Of a stretch of 64,000 bases of DNA, positions 45,338 through 58,881 are shown piece after piece. The stretch lies in the NCBI GenBank assembly GCA_006384855.1, contig VCJN01001014.1, forward strand, positions 1 to 64,000, in the 5' to 3' direction. The stretch is from Tetraselmis striata. Lineage: Eukaryota > Chlorophyta > Chlorodendrophyceae > Chlorodendrales > Chlorodendraceae. Within the stretch, counting starts at the first letter, position 1. The number at the start of each line of letters is the position of its first letter. The position numbers and the translations under genes were made by a program. The notes beneath the pieces are model-generated. The model searched no databases and was not told the DNA's origin. It saw only the letters and a program-made list of their open reading frames with translations.

Positions 45338-45828
45338 TATTGAAATATGGGCGTGAGGGAAAAGAACGACTGTCTCTTACAACGGGTCGCGCCCTGCCTT
45401 TATACTCGCGCACGCCATGGAGCGCGCGCCAGCCACTAGCGCATCCGCCACCTTGCGCCATCGCGCGCTGACTGTATTCTCCAGTACTTAACGCATATTT
45501 GCGAGCCTGAGTATTGGCATTATCTATGTCCGTACAATACAGTATCCGCTGCTGCATCGGCCGATATCCTGCAGTATATTCTACTACTGCATGGCGCCCA
45601 CCATGGATACTCAGCAGTACCGGAATCTTGATTGTGCTCGCACGGGCGTCCTCGTACTCGTAGATGTACAGCCGCTCCGCGATGTACGTCTGCTGCCGGA
45701 GATGTACTCGCGTCCTCGTACTCGTAGCCGTACGATCGCTCCGCCGTCTACAGATACTGCTGAGAGTGTGCAGGCGTCAAGGCTCCAAACAGCCGGTCAA
45801 ACGCCTGCAAGACTGGTATCAAACAACA
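45338..45828 (-). repeat. LTR at the left end of copy G (491 bp, older variant)
   Basis: It is a reverse-oriented one-unit LTR. Its variants (for example CTACTACTGC and an AGCCACTAGCGC string) are shared with the plus-strand LTR at 59602-60090 rather than with the other end of G. Confidence 0.9.
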
Positions 45829-45849
45829 CCCCCACTCGCCATGCAGTCA

Positions 45850-48800
45850 TCACGCGCCCAACATCTGCATGGCGAACTCCGCGTGCTTCAGCCTTCCCAG
45901 AGCCTTGGTGAGTGCATCCGCAACCATCTGTGCAGTCGGGCAGTACTCAATTGCCACCTCCCCGCTGAGCACCTTCTCCCGTGTGAAGTGGTACTTGATG
46001 GCGATGTGCTTGCTGCGACCATGGGTCATGCGGCTCTGGTTGTCCTCAAAGATCACTGTGGCCTCGGACTGAGCACAACACAGCTCGCGCAGCAGCTCGC
46101 GCAAGAACAACGCCTCGCACACAGCAGCACACAACGCAATGTACTCCGCCTCCGCCGTTGACAGCGCCACAGTGGTCTGCAGCTGCGACTTCCAACTCAC
46201 TGCAGCTCCACAAAGCATGAAGACGAAGCCAGTGGTGGAGCGTCGCGACACCACGTCTCCGGCCCAGTCGGCGTCGCAGTACCCGTGCAGTAGGCCGTCA
46301 GCCTTGCCCCCACTGAAGGTCAGCCCCAGAGTTTTGGTACCCTTCAAGTATCGCAGGACTCGCTTGGCAGCCTGCCAGTGGCGCTCTTCAGGCTTGGCCA
46401 TCACCCTGCACAACTAATCACAGCTTCGGCAATGTCGGGGCGGGTAGCCACCATCGCGTACAGCAGGCTGCCCACAAAGGGCCTGATATGGCATCTCAGC
46501 AGCCAACGGCTTGTTGCTACCGGGGACATCGGCACCAACCTCCGCCGGGGTGCTCACAGCGTAAGCGTCAGCAAGGTTGATCTTGTGCAGCATGTCATCA
46601 ATGTACTTGGCCTGATGCACCTTCAGCGTCGCATTGTCCCAGTCTCGCTCCACCGCCATGCCTAGCGCCCAGGCACAGACGCCCAAGTCCTTGATGTCAA
46701 AGCGGGCGCCTAATGCCGTCTTGAAATCCGCGGCCCATACTGCGTTCTTGAAGGCAAAGATCATGTCGTCCACGTAAACCACCAGGATGCAGATCAACTG
46801 CCCACCCTGCCAGTAGACGTACGCGCCAGGGTCGGACTTGAGCTGCTGAAACCCGTAGCACACCAAGAACTTATGCAAGGTGTTGTGCCAATTTCGGGGT
46901 GATTGCTTCAGCCCGTACAGGCTCTTCAACAAGCGCAAGACCATGGGCCGCCCTCTTGCATCGTACTGCTCATAGCCAGGCGGCGGCCTCATGTAGATCT
47001 CTTCCTCCACTGGAGCAGACAGGAACGCCGTGTCGACATCAACCTGATGGATATTCCAACCGTATTGTACTGCAATCGCAAACAGCATTCGGATAGTGGT
47101 GAACGTCACGGTCGGTGCAAAAGTCTCTGCATAGTCGATGCCATGTCGTTGACGGCACCCTTGGACAACCAGTCGGGCCTTGAAGCGCGCGATACTGCCA
47201 TCAGCGTTGTATTTGACCTTGAATACCCATTTGCTGGGAACGGGTGTGCGCTCTGGTAACTCGCACACCACCCACGTGCCCTGCTTCTCCAACGAGTTGA
47301 ATTCTGACTCTACGGCTTGCGCCCATTGCTCCTTGAACGGTCCGGACAGGGCCTGCTTGAGCGTGATGGGCTCATCGACATACTGTGTCACTGCCGCGAA
47401 TGCGGCGGCCATCATAGCTGCAGCGTCGTCGTTGGAGTTTTCCGGATGCACGACCCACCATTGCCCAGGAGCTCAGCGAGAACGAGCAGGGTAGGGGTCC
47501 CTCTCAGCACGCTGGACTATAGGTTCCTCTTGCCCGCCATCGTCGGTTCCCTCGTTCGTCTCCAACTGGGTCAGCTCCAGCGTGGGTCGCTGCGGTCCAA
47601 GTTCCAGTTCCTCCGCAGTCAGTGGCTCCTCCTCAATCTCAAGCTCCTCCTCAACGTCGTCCGTTTCCTCCACGACACGCCGGTGAGCCTCGGTTATCTC
47701 TTGCACCCGTGATGCGTCGGACGTGCTGCCAACTCCGCCGTTATCGGGAAGTGCCTGGTATTGGGGGAACATCTTAAGGCTTGCAGCAGCATCGCCCCCA
47801 CTGCCCCCCTTGCTGCTGGAAGCCGCATCACGCCAACCCTCATCGAAAATCACATTCCGACTTGCAACCACCCGGCGAGTAGCCGGGTTCCACACCAAGT
47901 AGGTGTGAGACTCCTGCCCATAACCAACGGAGACCCCGCGAAAGGCCTTGGCGTCAAGCTTCCGCCTGTTCCCGGCATCCACGTGCACATACGCTGGACA
48001 GCCGAACACCCGCAACCCAGCCACATCTGGGGTCTTGCCAGTGTGACGCCGGTAGGGAACAGAACCGACACCCCGACTGTAGACATTGTTGCGGATGTGC
48101 ATCGCGGCACAGAAGGCCAGCGCCCAGAACTCACGACCCAGGCCAGCATGTAGCAGCATAGCCACCGTCATCTCGGACAGAGTAAGCCACATACGCTCCT
48201 GCAGACCATTCTGCCATTGGCAGTATGGCGCAGAAAACTCAGGAACGAAGTGCAGGCCATCGCATGCAGATCGAAAATCCGCACTGGAAGACTGAGTCGT
48301 TGTCCAATCTCAGGCGAGCTGTACTCTTGTCGTATCCGAATCGGGGATGCACGCGCCTGATAGCGCGCACCACCAACAGCAGAGCCCTCGGAGCCTCATC
48401 CTTGGACTTCATGAACACCACCCAGCCGTATGCCGAGTAGTAGTCAGTCATCCCAAACACGTAACGGAACCCGCCAATGGACGTCACACCCACTGGCCCC
48501 CAGATGTCAGCTCCAAACTTCTGCAGTGGCCCAGTAGGACGCTTTGACGCAATGCGCGACCGCGGCTGTACGTGAGACTTCGCCAACGCGCAACAGTCAC
48601 AAAACGGCAGTATCTCATCCTTCGCGAACGTGATCCCCGAGACGCTCTCCGCAAGCAAACGATCCATGCCTGCAGCATGCAGATGGCCAAGACGTCTGTG
48701 CCACAGCAACTTTGACAACTTCCCACAAGCTTGCAGCGCAACAACATCCGCAGGGCTGGGCGCACGCCCGCTCTTTAGTATTCTGCTGCGGAAAGCGTAC

Positions 48801-50461
48801 AAGTTGCTTCCCGGAGCGCGCCCGATAGGGACCGTCATATCACGGCCAGCAGAGCGCAAGACCATGGAGTCCCCGTTGGCCGTGTAATGAAACGAAGCGC
48901 CACGCTCCTGCGCCAACCGCTGGCTAAACAACCTGCGGTAGTCATGCTTTGTTTTTCCCGGCAAGTCCGGGACATGCAGAACCCCACGAAGCACACTGCG
49001 TACTTCGCCGCCATCGGCTCGAACAACCATCCAGACCGTCCCCCGGCCCACCGCCAGACAGCAAATACCCCCCACCTCAACCGGTGGTGCAAGCTGCTCA
49101 TACTCCACGAAGCTGTCAGAGTCAGCCACCATATGCGGATACGCTCCACTGTCCTTCACCCACATGTCCGGGTAGCTTCCGAGATCATCATTCAGCCCCA
49201 GCATGCACGCCCCTCGTGCATCGACAACAACACTCGCAAGAGCAACCGCATCAAGCAAGTAAGCGGAATCAGACTTGGTTACAACACGGGCAGAGCCGCC
49301 CATGCCACCAGAGGCACTACCCGCCTCATCATCAGACATGCCGAAGCAGTCAGACAGCCCAGACAGCGATATGATCTCATCCATGTTGTGGCTGTCCAGG
49401 TCATGCTCGCGCTCATTCGCCTGAGCAACAGCACCAGCAGCCTCAGCCGGCCGCACATCCTCCTCGGACTCATACTCCCCTCCGAAGAGGTCATACAGCA
49501 GGGTGCCCGGTTCCGGCGCCCAATCATCCCACTCGTCATCCAGCAGGGACAGCGCAACGCGCTTTGCAGGTGGGGTGTTACCGGCATTTTCAGCCATGAA
49601 AGCAACATGCTCCTCCTCCTCATCAGCAACAAAGGCCGCCGGTGCCGGGTCCGCAGCAGCTTGACGCCTGTTGCCTCTTGGGCGCTGCGGGCAGTCCCGC
49701 TTGAAGTGAGGCCCACCGCACTGCCAGCATCCACCGCGCAGAGGGGCACCAAGGCGGCGAGGTCCAGATCCATCGCCTGTGGCCAGATGGGCGGAGCGCT
49801 TGGTGCCACCACTGGCTATGTAGCCCTCCGCAGATGGCTCCGATGCATGGTTCTTCTCAATACGCTTGGAGTAGTTCTGCGCCAGCTTGAGGCAGTCACC
49901 CTCCCAGGTGATGGCGCGGCCCTCATGCTCCGCGGTCACCTGCAGGATACCGATGATGGGCTCGTACTCGGGACGGAGGCCAGCCAGGAACTGAGTCACA
50001 ACTTGGTTATGTGATGGAGCTTCAACATCCTCATGCTCCTCAGCCTCAGCCACCAAGTCCAAGAAGGCGTTGTCCAGGCGATGGTAGTATGCCTCCGCAG
50101 TCTCGGTGCGCTGTTGACCGGATTGGAGCACCGCATACATGTCGGAGATCCTGCCAAGATGGCCTCCCTCAAAGCGGGTGCGCAGAGCTGCCCAGGCTTG
50201 GCCTCCAGAGGTAGCATTGTCATTCAGGTGCCGACGGATGACATCCAGGAGCTCCTCGGGGAGCAGCGCAGTCAGGGTTGCATACAGCTTGAAGTGCTGA
50301 TCAGATGAGGCATGCTCACTCATCATCATGGCCTGCTTCATGCCAGTGGCGTTGCAATAGGCCTCCATCTGGTGCCTCCAGCGGCGCCACCCCTTGGTCT
50401 GACCAGAGAAAACGGGCGGCAACGGAATGCGCGGCGCGCGGGCGGACACTCCTTCCGGCAT
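45850..50461 (-). pseudogene. copia gag-pol region of copy G (fossil)
   Basis: It runs from the shared ATG at 50461 to the common stop at 45850 on the minus strand. All domains from the Gag zinc knuckle to RNase H are recognisable. The region is broken in about four places. Confidence 0.88.
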
Positions 50462-51417
50462 GATGATCACAGTGATGGAAATCAACTGCAGAGCGGGACA
50501 GAGGCCAAGTCAGCGGTCTGGTCCTCACAGGGCCAAAAGCCCCCACCACTGCTTGCCGCAGTGGCAACTTTCTCCCACCAGATGGTCAACAGGGAGAAAC
50601 TCGGTCAAAATTTCGAAATTGGGGAGAGAAAACAACCGGAGCCGCACAAACTTTTAATTACCGGCCGCGATTAATCAACAAACAACCGCGGCCCCGCGGA
50701 AATCAAATTACCGGCTACGATAAATCGGAAAACCACCGGGAAATCCGGCTACTTTTTGATTCTCGTAGATTCGCCTATAACACGGCGGAAACTACGTCGT
50801 TCTCCGGTCGCAGACTGCTGCTAACTCGGCAACCTGCCTGCCTCGTGACGAGGGTCGATACCACTGGCACAAGACCACGACAGAGCGCTCGACGAGGCCG
50901 TCTGCCCCCCCTGTGGCCGGCGAGGCAGCTCGACACACTCTAACTGGGCGAGCGACAAGCGCACACGAGTCGACACGACTCGAAGCCGGCCCGAGTCGTC
51001 GAGAGACTGAAAGGGCCGTCGGAACGCGGCCCCAGGCGTCGAGAGGCACAGCCGAAACGAGAGAGGTCGACAGCAGCGTCGAGCTGCACAGGCCAACAGC
51101 CCCTACGCCCCTACAGGACGCCCCTGCCTAGGGAGGCCAGTGACGAGCAGCGACCTCGCGTCGCACAGGCAAACGAGCCCCACGCCCCGTCCCAGGGCGC
51201 CCACTGACTGCCACCGTCAGTGCACCGCTTCTCGCGGCCACGCTCGGCTCTCAGCGAGCGAAAACGAGTCGTTCGAGTCCCCAGCCCAACAGCGCAGGTC
51301 CCCTCCCAAGAATCAGCAGCAAGGGGCGGCGGAAAGAACCTGGTTGTGATGCTCCTGTGGTTGGCAGAGGCCGCTCCTTGGCTTGGGAGATGAAGGGAAG
51401 CGAGGGCCCAACTAACC

Positions 51418-51908
51418 TGTTGAAATATGGGCGTGAGGGAAAAGAACGACTGTCTCTTACAACGGGTCGCGCCCTGCCTTTATACTCGCGCACGCCATGG
51501 TACGCGCGCCACCCATTAGCGCATCCGCCACCTTGCGCCATCGCGCGCTGACTGTATTCTCCAGTACTTAATGCATATGTGCGAGCCTGAGTATTGGCAT
51601 TATCTATGTCCGTACAATACAGTATCCGCTGCTGCATCGGCCGATATCCTGCAGTATATTCTACTACTGCATGGCGCCCATCATTGATACTCAGCAGTAC
51701 CGGAATCTTGATTGTGCTCGCACGGGCGTCCTCGTACTCGTAGATGTACAGCCGCTCCGCGATGTACGTCTGCTGCCGGAGATGTACTCGCGTCCTCGTA
51801 CTCGTAGCCGTACGATCGCTCCGCCGTCTACAGATACTGCTGAGAGTGTGTAGGCGTCAAGGCTCCAGGCAGCCGGTCAAACGCCTGCAAGACTGGTATC
51901 AAACAACA
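51418..51908 (-). repeat. LTR at the right end of copy G (491 bp)
   Basis: It is a reverse-oriented one-unit LTR that mixes variants of the F/H group and of the older group. It abuts a plus-strand copia fragment at 51909. Confidence 0.9.
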
Positions 51909-52279
51909 AACACCTTGCATAAGTTCTTGGTGTGCTACGGGTTTCAGCAGCTCAAGTCCGACCCTGGCGCGTACGTCTACTGGCAGGGTGGGCAGTTGAT
52001 CTGCATCCTGGTGGTTTACGTGGACGACATGGTCTTTGCCTTGAAGAACGCAGTATGGGCCGCGGATTTCAAGACGGCATTAGGCGCCCGCTTTGACATC
52101 AAGGACTTGGGCGTCTGTGCCTGGGCGCTAGGCATCGCGGTGGAGCGAGACTGGGACAATGCGACGCTGAAGGTGCATCAGGCCAAGTACATTGATGACA
52201 TGCTGCACAAGTTCAACCTTGCTGACGCTTACGCTGTGAGCACCCCGGCGGAGGTTGGTGCCGATGTCCCCTGTAGCAT
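51909..52279 (+). mobile_element. Ty1/copia fragment I, left piece (reverse transcriptase)
   Basis: This is a plus-strand part of pol around the YVDD region. It belongs to an older copy whose next piece lies at 58882, after inserted copy H. Its variants match the left half of copy G. Confidence 0.87.
52275..52279. repeat. target site duplication AGCAT, left of copy H
   Basis: AGCAT lies at 52275-52279 before copy H and again at 58882-58886 after it. The sequence of fragment I is collinear across the pair. Confidence 0.94.
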
Positions 52280-52770
52280 TGTTGAAATATGGGCGTGAGG
52301 GAAAAGAACGACTGTCTCTTACAACGGGTCGCGCCCTGCCTTTACACTCGCGCACGCCATGGTACGCGCGCCACCCATTAGCGCATCCGCCACCTTGCGC
52401 CATCGCGCGCTGACTGTATTCTCCAGTACTTAATGCATATGTGCGAGCCTGAGTATTGGCATTATCTATGTCCGTACAATACAGTATCCGTTGGTGCATC
52501 GGCCGATATCCTGCAGTATATTCTAGTACTGCATGGCGCCCACCATTGATACTCAGCAGTACCGGAATCTTGATTGTGCTCGCACGGGCGTCCTCGTACT
52601 CGTAGATGTACAGCCGCTCCGCGATGTACGTCTGCTGCCGGAGATGTACTCGCGTCCTCGTACTCGTAGCCGTACGATCGCTCCGCCGTCTACAGATACT
52701 GCTGAGAGTGTGCAGGCGTCAAGGCTCCAGACAGCCGGTCAAACGCCTGCAAGACTGGTATCAAACAACA
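52280..52770 (-). repeat. 3' LTR of copy H (491 bp)
   Basis: It is a one-unit LTR in reverse orientation, next to the AGCAT duplication. Confidence 0.93.
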
Positions 52771-52791
52771 CCCCCACTCGCCATGCAGTCA

Positions 52792-55700
52792 TCACGCGCC
52801 CAACATCTGCATGGCGAACTCCGCGTGCTTCAGCCTTCCCAGAGCCTTGGTGAGTGCATCCGCAACCATCTGTGCAGTCGGGCAGTACTCAATTGCCACC
52901 TCCCCGCTGAGCACCTTCTCCCGTGTGAAGTGGTACTTGATGGCGATGTGCTTGCTGCGACCATGGGTCATGGGGTTGCGCGTCAGCGCAATGCAGCTCT
53001 GGTTGTCCTCGAAGATCACTGTGGCCTCGGACTGAGCACAACACAGCTCGCGCAGCAGCTCGCGCAAGAACAGCGCCTCGCACACAGCAGCACACAACGC
53101 CATGTACTCCGCCTCCGCCGTTGACAGCGCCACAGTGGCCTGCAGCTGCGACTTCCAACTCACTGCAGCTCCACAAAGCATGAAGACGAAGCCAGTGGTG
53201 GAGCGTCGTGACACCACGTCTCCAGCCCAGTCGGCGTCGCAGTACCCGTGCAGTAGGCCGTCAGCCTTGCCCCCACTGAAGGTCAGCCCCAGGGTTTTGG
53301 TACCCTTCAGGTATCGCAGGACTCGCTTGGCAGCCTGCCAGTGGCGCTCTTCAGGCTTGGCCATCACCCTGCACAACTTGCTCACAGCTTCGGCAATGTC
53401 GGGGCGGGTAGCCACCATCGCGTACAGCAGGCTGCCCACAAGGGCCTGATAGGGCATCTCAGCAGCCAACGGCTTGTTGCTACCGGGGACATCGGCACCA
53501 ACCTCCGCTGGGGTGCTCACAGCGTAAGCGTCAGCAAGGTTGAACTTGTGCACCATGTCATCAATGTACTTGGCCTGATGCACCTTCAGCGTCGCATTGT
53601 CCCAGTCTCGCTCCACCGCCATGCCTAGCGCCCAGGCACAGACGCCCAAGTCCTTGATGTCAAAGCGGGCGCCTAATGCCGTCTTGAAATCCGCGGCCCA
53701 TACTGCGTCCTTGAAGGCAAAGATCATGTCGTCCACGTACACCACCAGGATGCAGATCAACTGCCCACCCTGCCAGTAGACGTACGCGCCAGGGTCGGAC
53801 TTGAGCTGCTGAAACCCGTAGCACACCAAGAACTTATGCAAGGTGTTGTGCCAATTTCGGGGTGATTGCTTCAGCCCGTACAGGCTCTTCAACAAGCGCA
53901 AGACCATGGGCCGCCCTCTTGCATCGTACTGCTCATAGCCAGGCGGCGGCCTCATGTAGATCTCCTCCTCCACTGGAGCATACAGGAACGCCGTGTCGAC
54001 ATCAACCTGATGGATATTCCAACCGTATTGTACTGCAATCGCAAACATCACTCGGATAGTGGTGAACTTCACGGTCGGTGCAAAAGTCTCTGCATAGTCG
54101 ATGCCATGTCGTTGACGGCAGCCTTGGACAACCAGTCGGGCCTTGAAGCGCGCGATACTGCCATCAGCGTTGTATTTGACCTTGAATACCCATTTGCTGG
54201 GAATGGCTGTTCGCTTCCTCTGGTAACTCGCACACCACCCACGTGCCCTGCTTCTCCAACGAGTTGAATTCTGACTCTACGGCTTGCGCCCATTGCTCCT
54301 TGAACGGTCCGGACAGGGCCTGCTTGAGCGTGATGGGCTCATCGACACCCTGTGTCACTGCCGCGAATGCGGCGGCCATCATAGCTGCAGCGTCGTCGTT
54401 GGGGTTTTCCGGATGCACGACCCACCATTGCCCAGGAGCTCGGCGAGAACGAGCAGGGTAGGGGTCCCTCTCAGCACGCTGGACTATAGGTTCCTCTTGC
54501 CCGCCATCGTCGGTTTCCCTCGTTCGTCTCCAACTGGGTCAGCTCCAGCGTGGGTCGCTGCGGTCCAAGTTCCAGTTCCTCCGCAGTCAGTGGCTCCTCC
54601 TCAATCTCAAGCTCCTCCTCAACGTCGTCCGTTTCATCCACGACACGCCGGTGAGCCTCGGTTATCTCTTGCACCCGTGATGCGTCGGACGTGCTGCCAA
54701 CCCCGCTGTTATCGAGAAGTGCCTGGTATTGGGGGAACATCTCAAGGCTTGCAGCAGCATCGCCCCCACTGCCCCCCTTGCTGCTGGAAGCCGCATCACG
54801 CCAACCCTCATCGAAAATCACATTCCGACTTGCAACCACGCGGCGAGTAGCTGGGTTCCACACCAAGTAGGTGTGAGATTCCTGCCCATAACCAACGAAG
54901 ACCCCGCGAAAGGCCTTGGCGTCAAGCTTCCGCCTATTCCCGGCATCCACGTGCACATACGCTGGACAGCCGAACACCCGCAACCCAGCCACATCTGGGG
55001 TCTTGCCAGTGTGACGCCGGTAGGGAACAGAACCGACACCCCGACTGTAGACATTGTTGCGGATGTGCATCGCGGCACAGAAGGCCAGCGCCCAGAACTC
55101 ACGACCCAGGCCAGCATGTAGCAGCATAGCCACCGTCATCTCGGACAGAGTAAGCCACATACGCTCCTGCAGACCATTCTGCCATTGGCAGTATGGCGCA
55201 GAAAACTCAGGAACGAAGTGCAGGCCATCGCATGCAGATCGAAAATCCGCACTCTGGAAGACTGAGTCGTTGTCCAATCTCAGGCGAGCTGTACTCTTGT
55301 CGTATCCGAATCGGGGATGCACGCGCCTGATAGCGCGCACCACCAACAGCAGAGCCCTCGGAGCCTCATCCTTGGACTTCATGAACACCACCCAGCCGTA
55401 TGCCGAGTAGTAGTCAGTCATCCCAAACACGTAACGGAACCCGCCAATGGACGTCACACCCACTGGCCCCCAGATGTCAGCTCCAAACTTCTGCAGTGGC
55501 CCAGTAGGACGCTTTGACGCAATGCGCGACCGCGGCTGTTCGTGAGACTTCGCCAACGCGCAACAGTCACAAAACGGCAGTATCTCATCCTTCGCGAACG
55601 TGATCCCCGAGACGCTCTCCGCAAGCAAACGATCCATGCCTGCAGCATGCAGATGGCCAAGACGTCTGTGCCACAGCAACTTTGACAACTTCCCACAAGC

Positions 55701-57432
55701 TTGCAGCGCAACAACATCCGCAGGGCTGGGCGCACGGCCCGCTCCTTAGTATTCTGCTGCGGAAAGCGTACAAGTTGCTTCCCGGAGCGCGCCCGATAGG
55801 GACCGTCATATCACGGCCAGCAGAGCGCAAGACCATGGAGTCCCCGTTGGCCGTGTAATGAAACGAAGCGCCACGCTCCTGCGCCAACCGCTGGCTAAAC
55901 AACCTGCGGTAGCCATGCTTTGTTTTGCCCGGCAAGTCCGGGACATGCAGAACCCCACGAAGCACACTGCGTACTTCGCCGCCATCGGCTCGAACAACCA
56001 TCCAGACCGTCCCCCGGCCCACCGCCAGACAGCAAATACCCCCCACCTCAACCGGTGGTGCAAGCTGCTCATACTCCACGAAGCTGTCAGAGTCAGCCAC
56101 CATATGCGGATATGCCCCACTGTCCTTCACCCACATGTCCGGGTAGCTTCCGAGATCATCATTCAGCCCCAGCATGCACGCCCCTCGTGCATCGACAACA
56201 ACACTCGCAAGAGCAACCGCATCAAGCAAGTAAGCGGAATCAGACTTGGTTACAACACGGGCAGAGCCGCCCATGCCACCAGAGGCACTACCCGCCTCAT
56301 CATCAGACATGCCGAAGCAGTCAGACAGCCCAGACAGCGATATGATCTCATCCATGTTGTGGCTGTCCAGGTCATGCTCGCGCTCATTCGCCTGAGCAAC
56401 AGCACCAGCAGCCTCAGCCGGCCGCACATCCTCCTCGGACTCATACTCCCCTCCGAAGAGGTCATACAGCAGGGTGCCCGGTTCCGGCGCCCAATCATCC
56501 CACTCGTCATCCAGCAGGGACAGCGCAACGCGCTTTGCAGGTGGGGTGTTACCGGCATTCTCAGCCATGAAAGCAACATGCTCCTCCTCCTCATCAGCAA
56601 CAAAGGCCGCCGGTGCCGGGTCCGCAGCAGCTTGACGCCTGTTGCCTCTTGGGCGCTGCGGGCAGTCCCGCTTGAAGTGAGGCCCACCGCACTGCCAGCA
56701 TCCACCGCGCAGAGGGGCACCAAGGCGGCGAGGTCCAGATCCATCGCCTGTGGCCAGATGGGCGGAGCGCTTGGTGCCACCACTGGCTATGTAGCCCTCC
56801 GCAGATGGCTCCGATGCATGGTTCTTCTCAATACGCTTGGAGTAGTTCTGCGCCAGCTTGAGGCAGTCACCCTCCCAGGTGATGGCGCGGCCCTCATGCT
56901 CCGCGGTCACCTGCAGGATACCGATGATGGGCTCGTACTCGGGACGGAGGCCAGCCAGGAACTGAGTCACAACTTGGTTATGTGATGGAGCTTCAACATC
57001 CTCATGCTCCTCAGCCTCAGCCACCAAGTCCAAGAAGGCGTTGTCCAGGCGATGGTAGTATGCCTCCGCAGTCTCGGTGCGCTGTTGACCGGATTGGAGC
57101 ACCGCATACATGTCGGAGATCCTGCCAAGATGGCCTCCCTCAAAGCGGGTGCGCAGAGCTGCCCAGGCTTGGCCTCCAGAGGTAGCATTGTCATTCAGGT
57201 GCCGACGGATGACATCCAGGAGCTCCTCGGGGAGCAGCGCAGTCAGGGTTGCATACAGCTTGAAGTGCTGATCAGATGAGGCATGCTCACTCATCATCAT
57301 GGCCTGCTTCATGCCAGTGGCGTTGCAATAGGCCTCCATCTGGTGCCTCCAGCGGCGCCACCCCTTGGTCTGACCAGAGAAAACGGGCGGCAACGGAATG
57401 CGCGGCGCGCGGGCGGACACTCCTTCCGGCAT
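52792..57432 (-). pseudogene. copia gag-pol region of copy H (fossil)
   Basis: It runs from the shared ATG (57432) to the common stop (52792) on the minus strand, with Gag knuckle, protease, integrase, reverse transcriptase YVDD and RNase H in copia order. It is broken in about three places. Confidence 0.9.
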
Positions 57433-58390
57433 GATGATCACAGTGATGGAAATCAACTGCAGAGCGGGACAGAGGCCAAGTCAGCGGTCTGGTCCTCACA
57501 GGGCCAAAAGCCCCCACCACTGCTTGCCGCAGTGGCAACTTTCTCCCACCAGAGATGGTCAACAGGGAGAAACTCGGTCAAAATTTCGAAATTGGGGAGA
57601 GAAAACAACCGGAGCCGCACAAACTTTTAATTACCGGCCGCGATTAATCAACAAACAACCGCGGCCCCGCGGAAATCAAATTACCGGCTACGATAAATCG
57701 GAAAACCACCGGGAAATCCGGCTACTTTTTGATTCTCGTAGATTCGCCTATAACACGGCGGAAACTACGTCGTTCTCCGGTCGCAGACTGCTGCTAACTC
57801 GGCAACCTGCCTGCCTCGTGACGAGGGTCGATACCACTGGCACAAGACCACGACAGAGCGCTCGACGAGGCCGTCTGCCCCCCCTGTGGCCGGCGAGGCA
57901 GCTCGACACACTCTAACTGGGCGAGCGACAAGCGCACACGAGTCGACACGACTCGAAGCCGGCCCGAGTCGTCGAGAGACTGAAAGGGGCGTCGGAACGC
58001 GGCCCCAGGCGTCGAGAGGCACAGCCGAAACGAGAGAGGTCGACAGCAGCGTCGAGCTGCACAGGCAAACAGCCCCTACGCCCCTACAGGACGCCCACTG
58101 CCTAGGGAGGCCAGTGTCGAGCAGCGACCTCGCGTCGCACAGGCAAACGAGCCCCACGCCCCGTCCCAGGGCGCCCACTGACTGCCACCGTCAGTGCACC
58201 GCTTCTCGCGGCCACGCTCGGCTCTCAGCGAGCGAAAACGAGTCGTTCGAGTCCCCAGCCCAACAGCGCAGGTCCCCTCCCAAGAATCAGCAGCAAGGGG
58301 CGGCGGAAGAACCTGGTTGTGATGCTCCTGTGGTTGGCAGAGGCCGCTCCTTGGCTTGGGAGATGAAGGGAAGCGAGGGCCCAACTAACC

Positions 58391-58881
58391 TGTTGAAATA
58401 TGGGCGTGAGGGAAAAGAACGACTGTCTCTTACAACGGGTCGCGCCCTGCCTTTATACTCGCGCACGCCATGGTACGCGCGCCACCCATTAGCGCATCCG
58501 CCACCTTGCGCCATCGCGCGCTGACTGTATTCTCCAGTACTTAATGCATATGTGCGAGCCTGAGTATTGGCATTATCTATGTCCGTACAATACAGTATCC
58601 GCTGGTGCATCGGCCGATATCCTGCAGTATATTCTAGTACTGCATGGCGCCCACCATTGATACTCAGCAGTACCAGAATCTTGATTGTGCTCGCACGGGC
58701 GTCCTCGTACTCGTAGATGTACAGCCGCTCCGCGATGTACGTCTGCTGCCGGAGATGTACTCGCGTCCTCGTACTCGTAGCCGTACGATCGCTCCGCCGT
58801 CTACAGATACTGCTGAGAGTGTGCAGGCGTCAAGGCTCCAGACAGCCGGTCAAACGCCTGCAAGACTGGTATCAAACAACA
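58391..58881 (-). repeat. 5' LTR of copy H (491 bp)
   Basis: It is a one-unit LTR in reverse orientation and pairs with 52280-52770. The leader of H lies at 57433-58390. Confidence 0.93.

Larger units (their letters stand above)
45338..51908 (-). mobile_element. Ty1/copia copy G, chimeric
   Basis: This minus-strand copy has an LTR at each end (45338-45828 and 51418-51908, both 491 bp). The two LTRs differ at many positions, and the flanks (CCGCC left, AACAC right) do not form a target duplication. The left LTR and the neighbouring pol share diagnostic variants with plus-strand fragments 51909-52279 and 58887-60090. The right LTR and gag look partly F-like. G therefore appears joined from two elements. 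It is broken in several places and is the most decayed of the long copies. Confidence 0.85.
52280..58881 (-). mobile_element. Ty1/copia copy H, nested in fragment I
   Basis: This 6602 bp minus-strand copy has 491 bp one-unit LTRs at 52280-52770 (3') and 58391-58881 (5') that differ at only a few positions, and a perfect AGCAT duplication. All domains are present. It is broken, with about three interruptions. It looks a little older than F and D. Confidence 0.95.
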
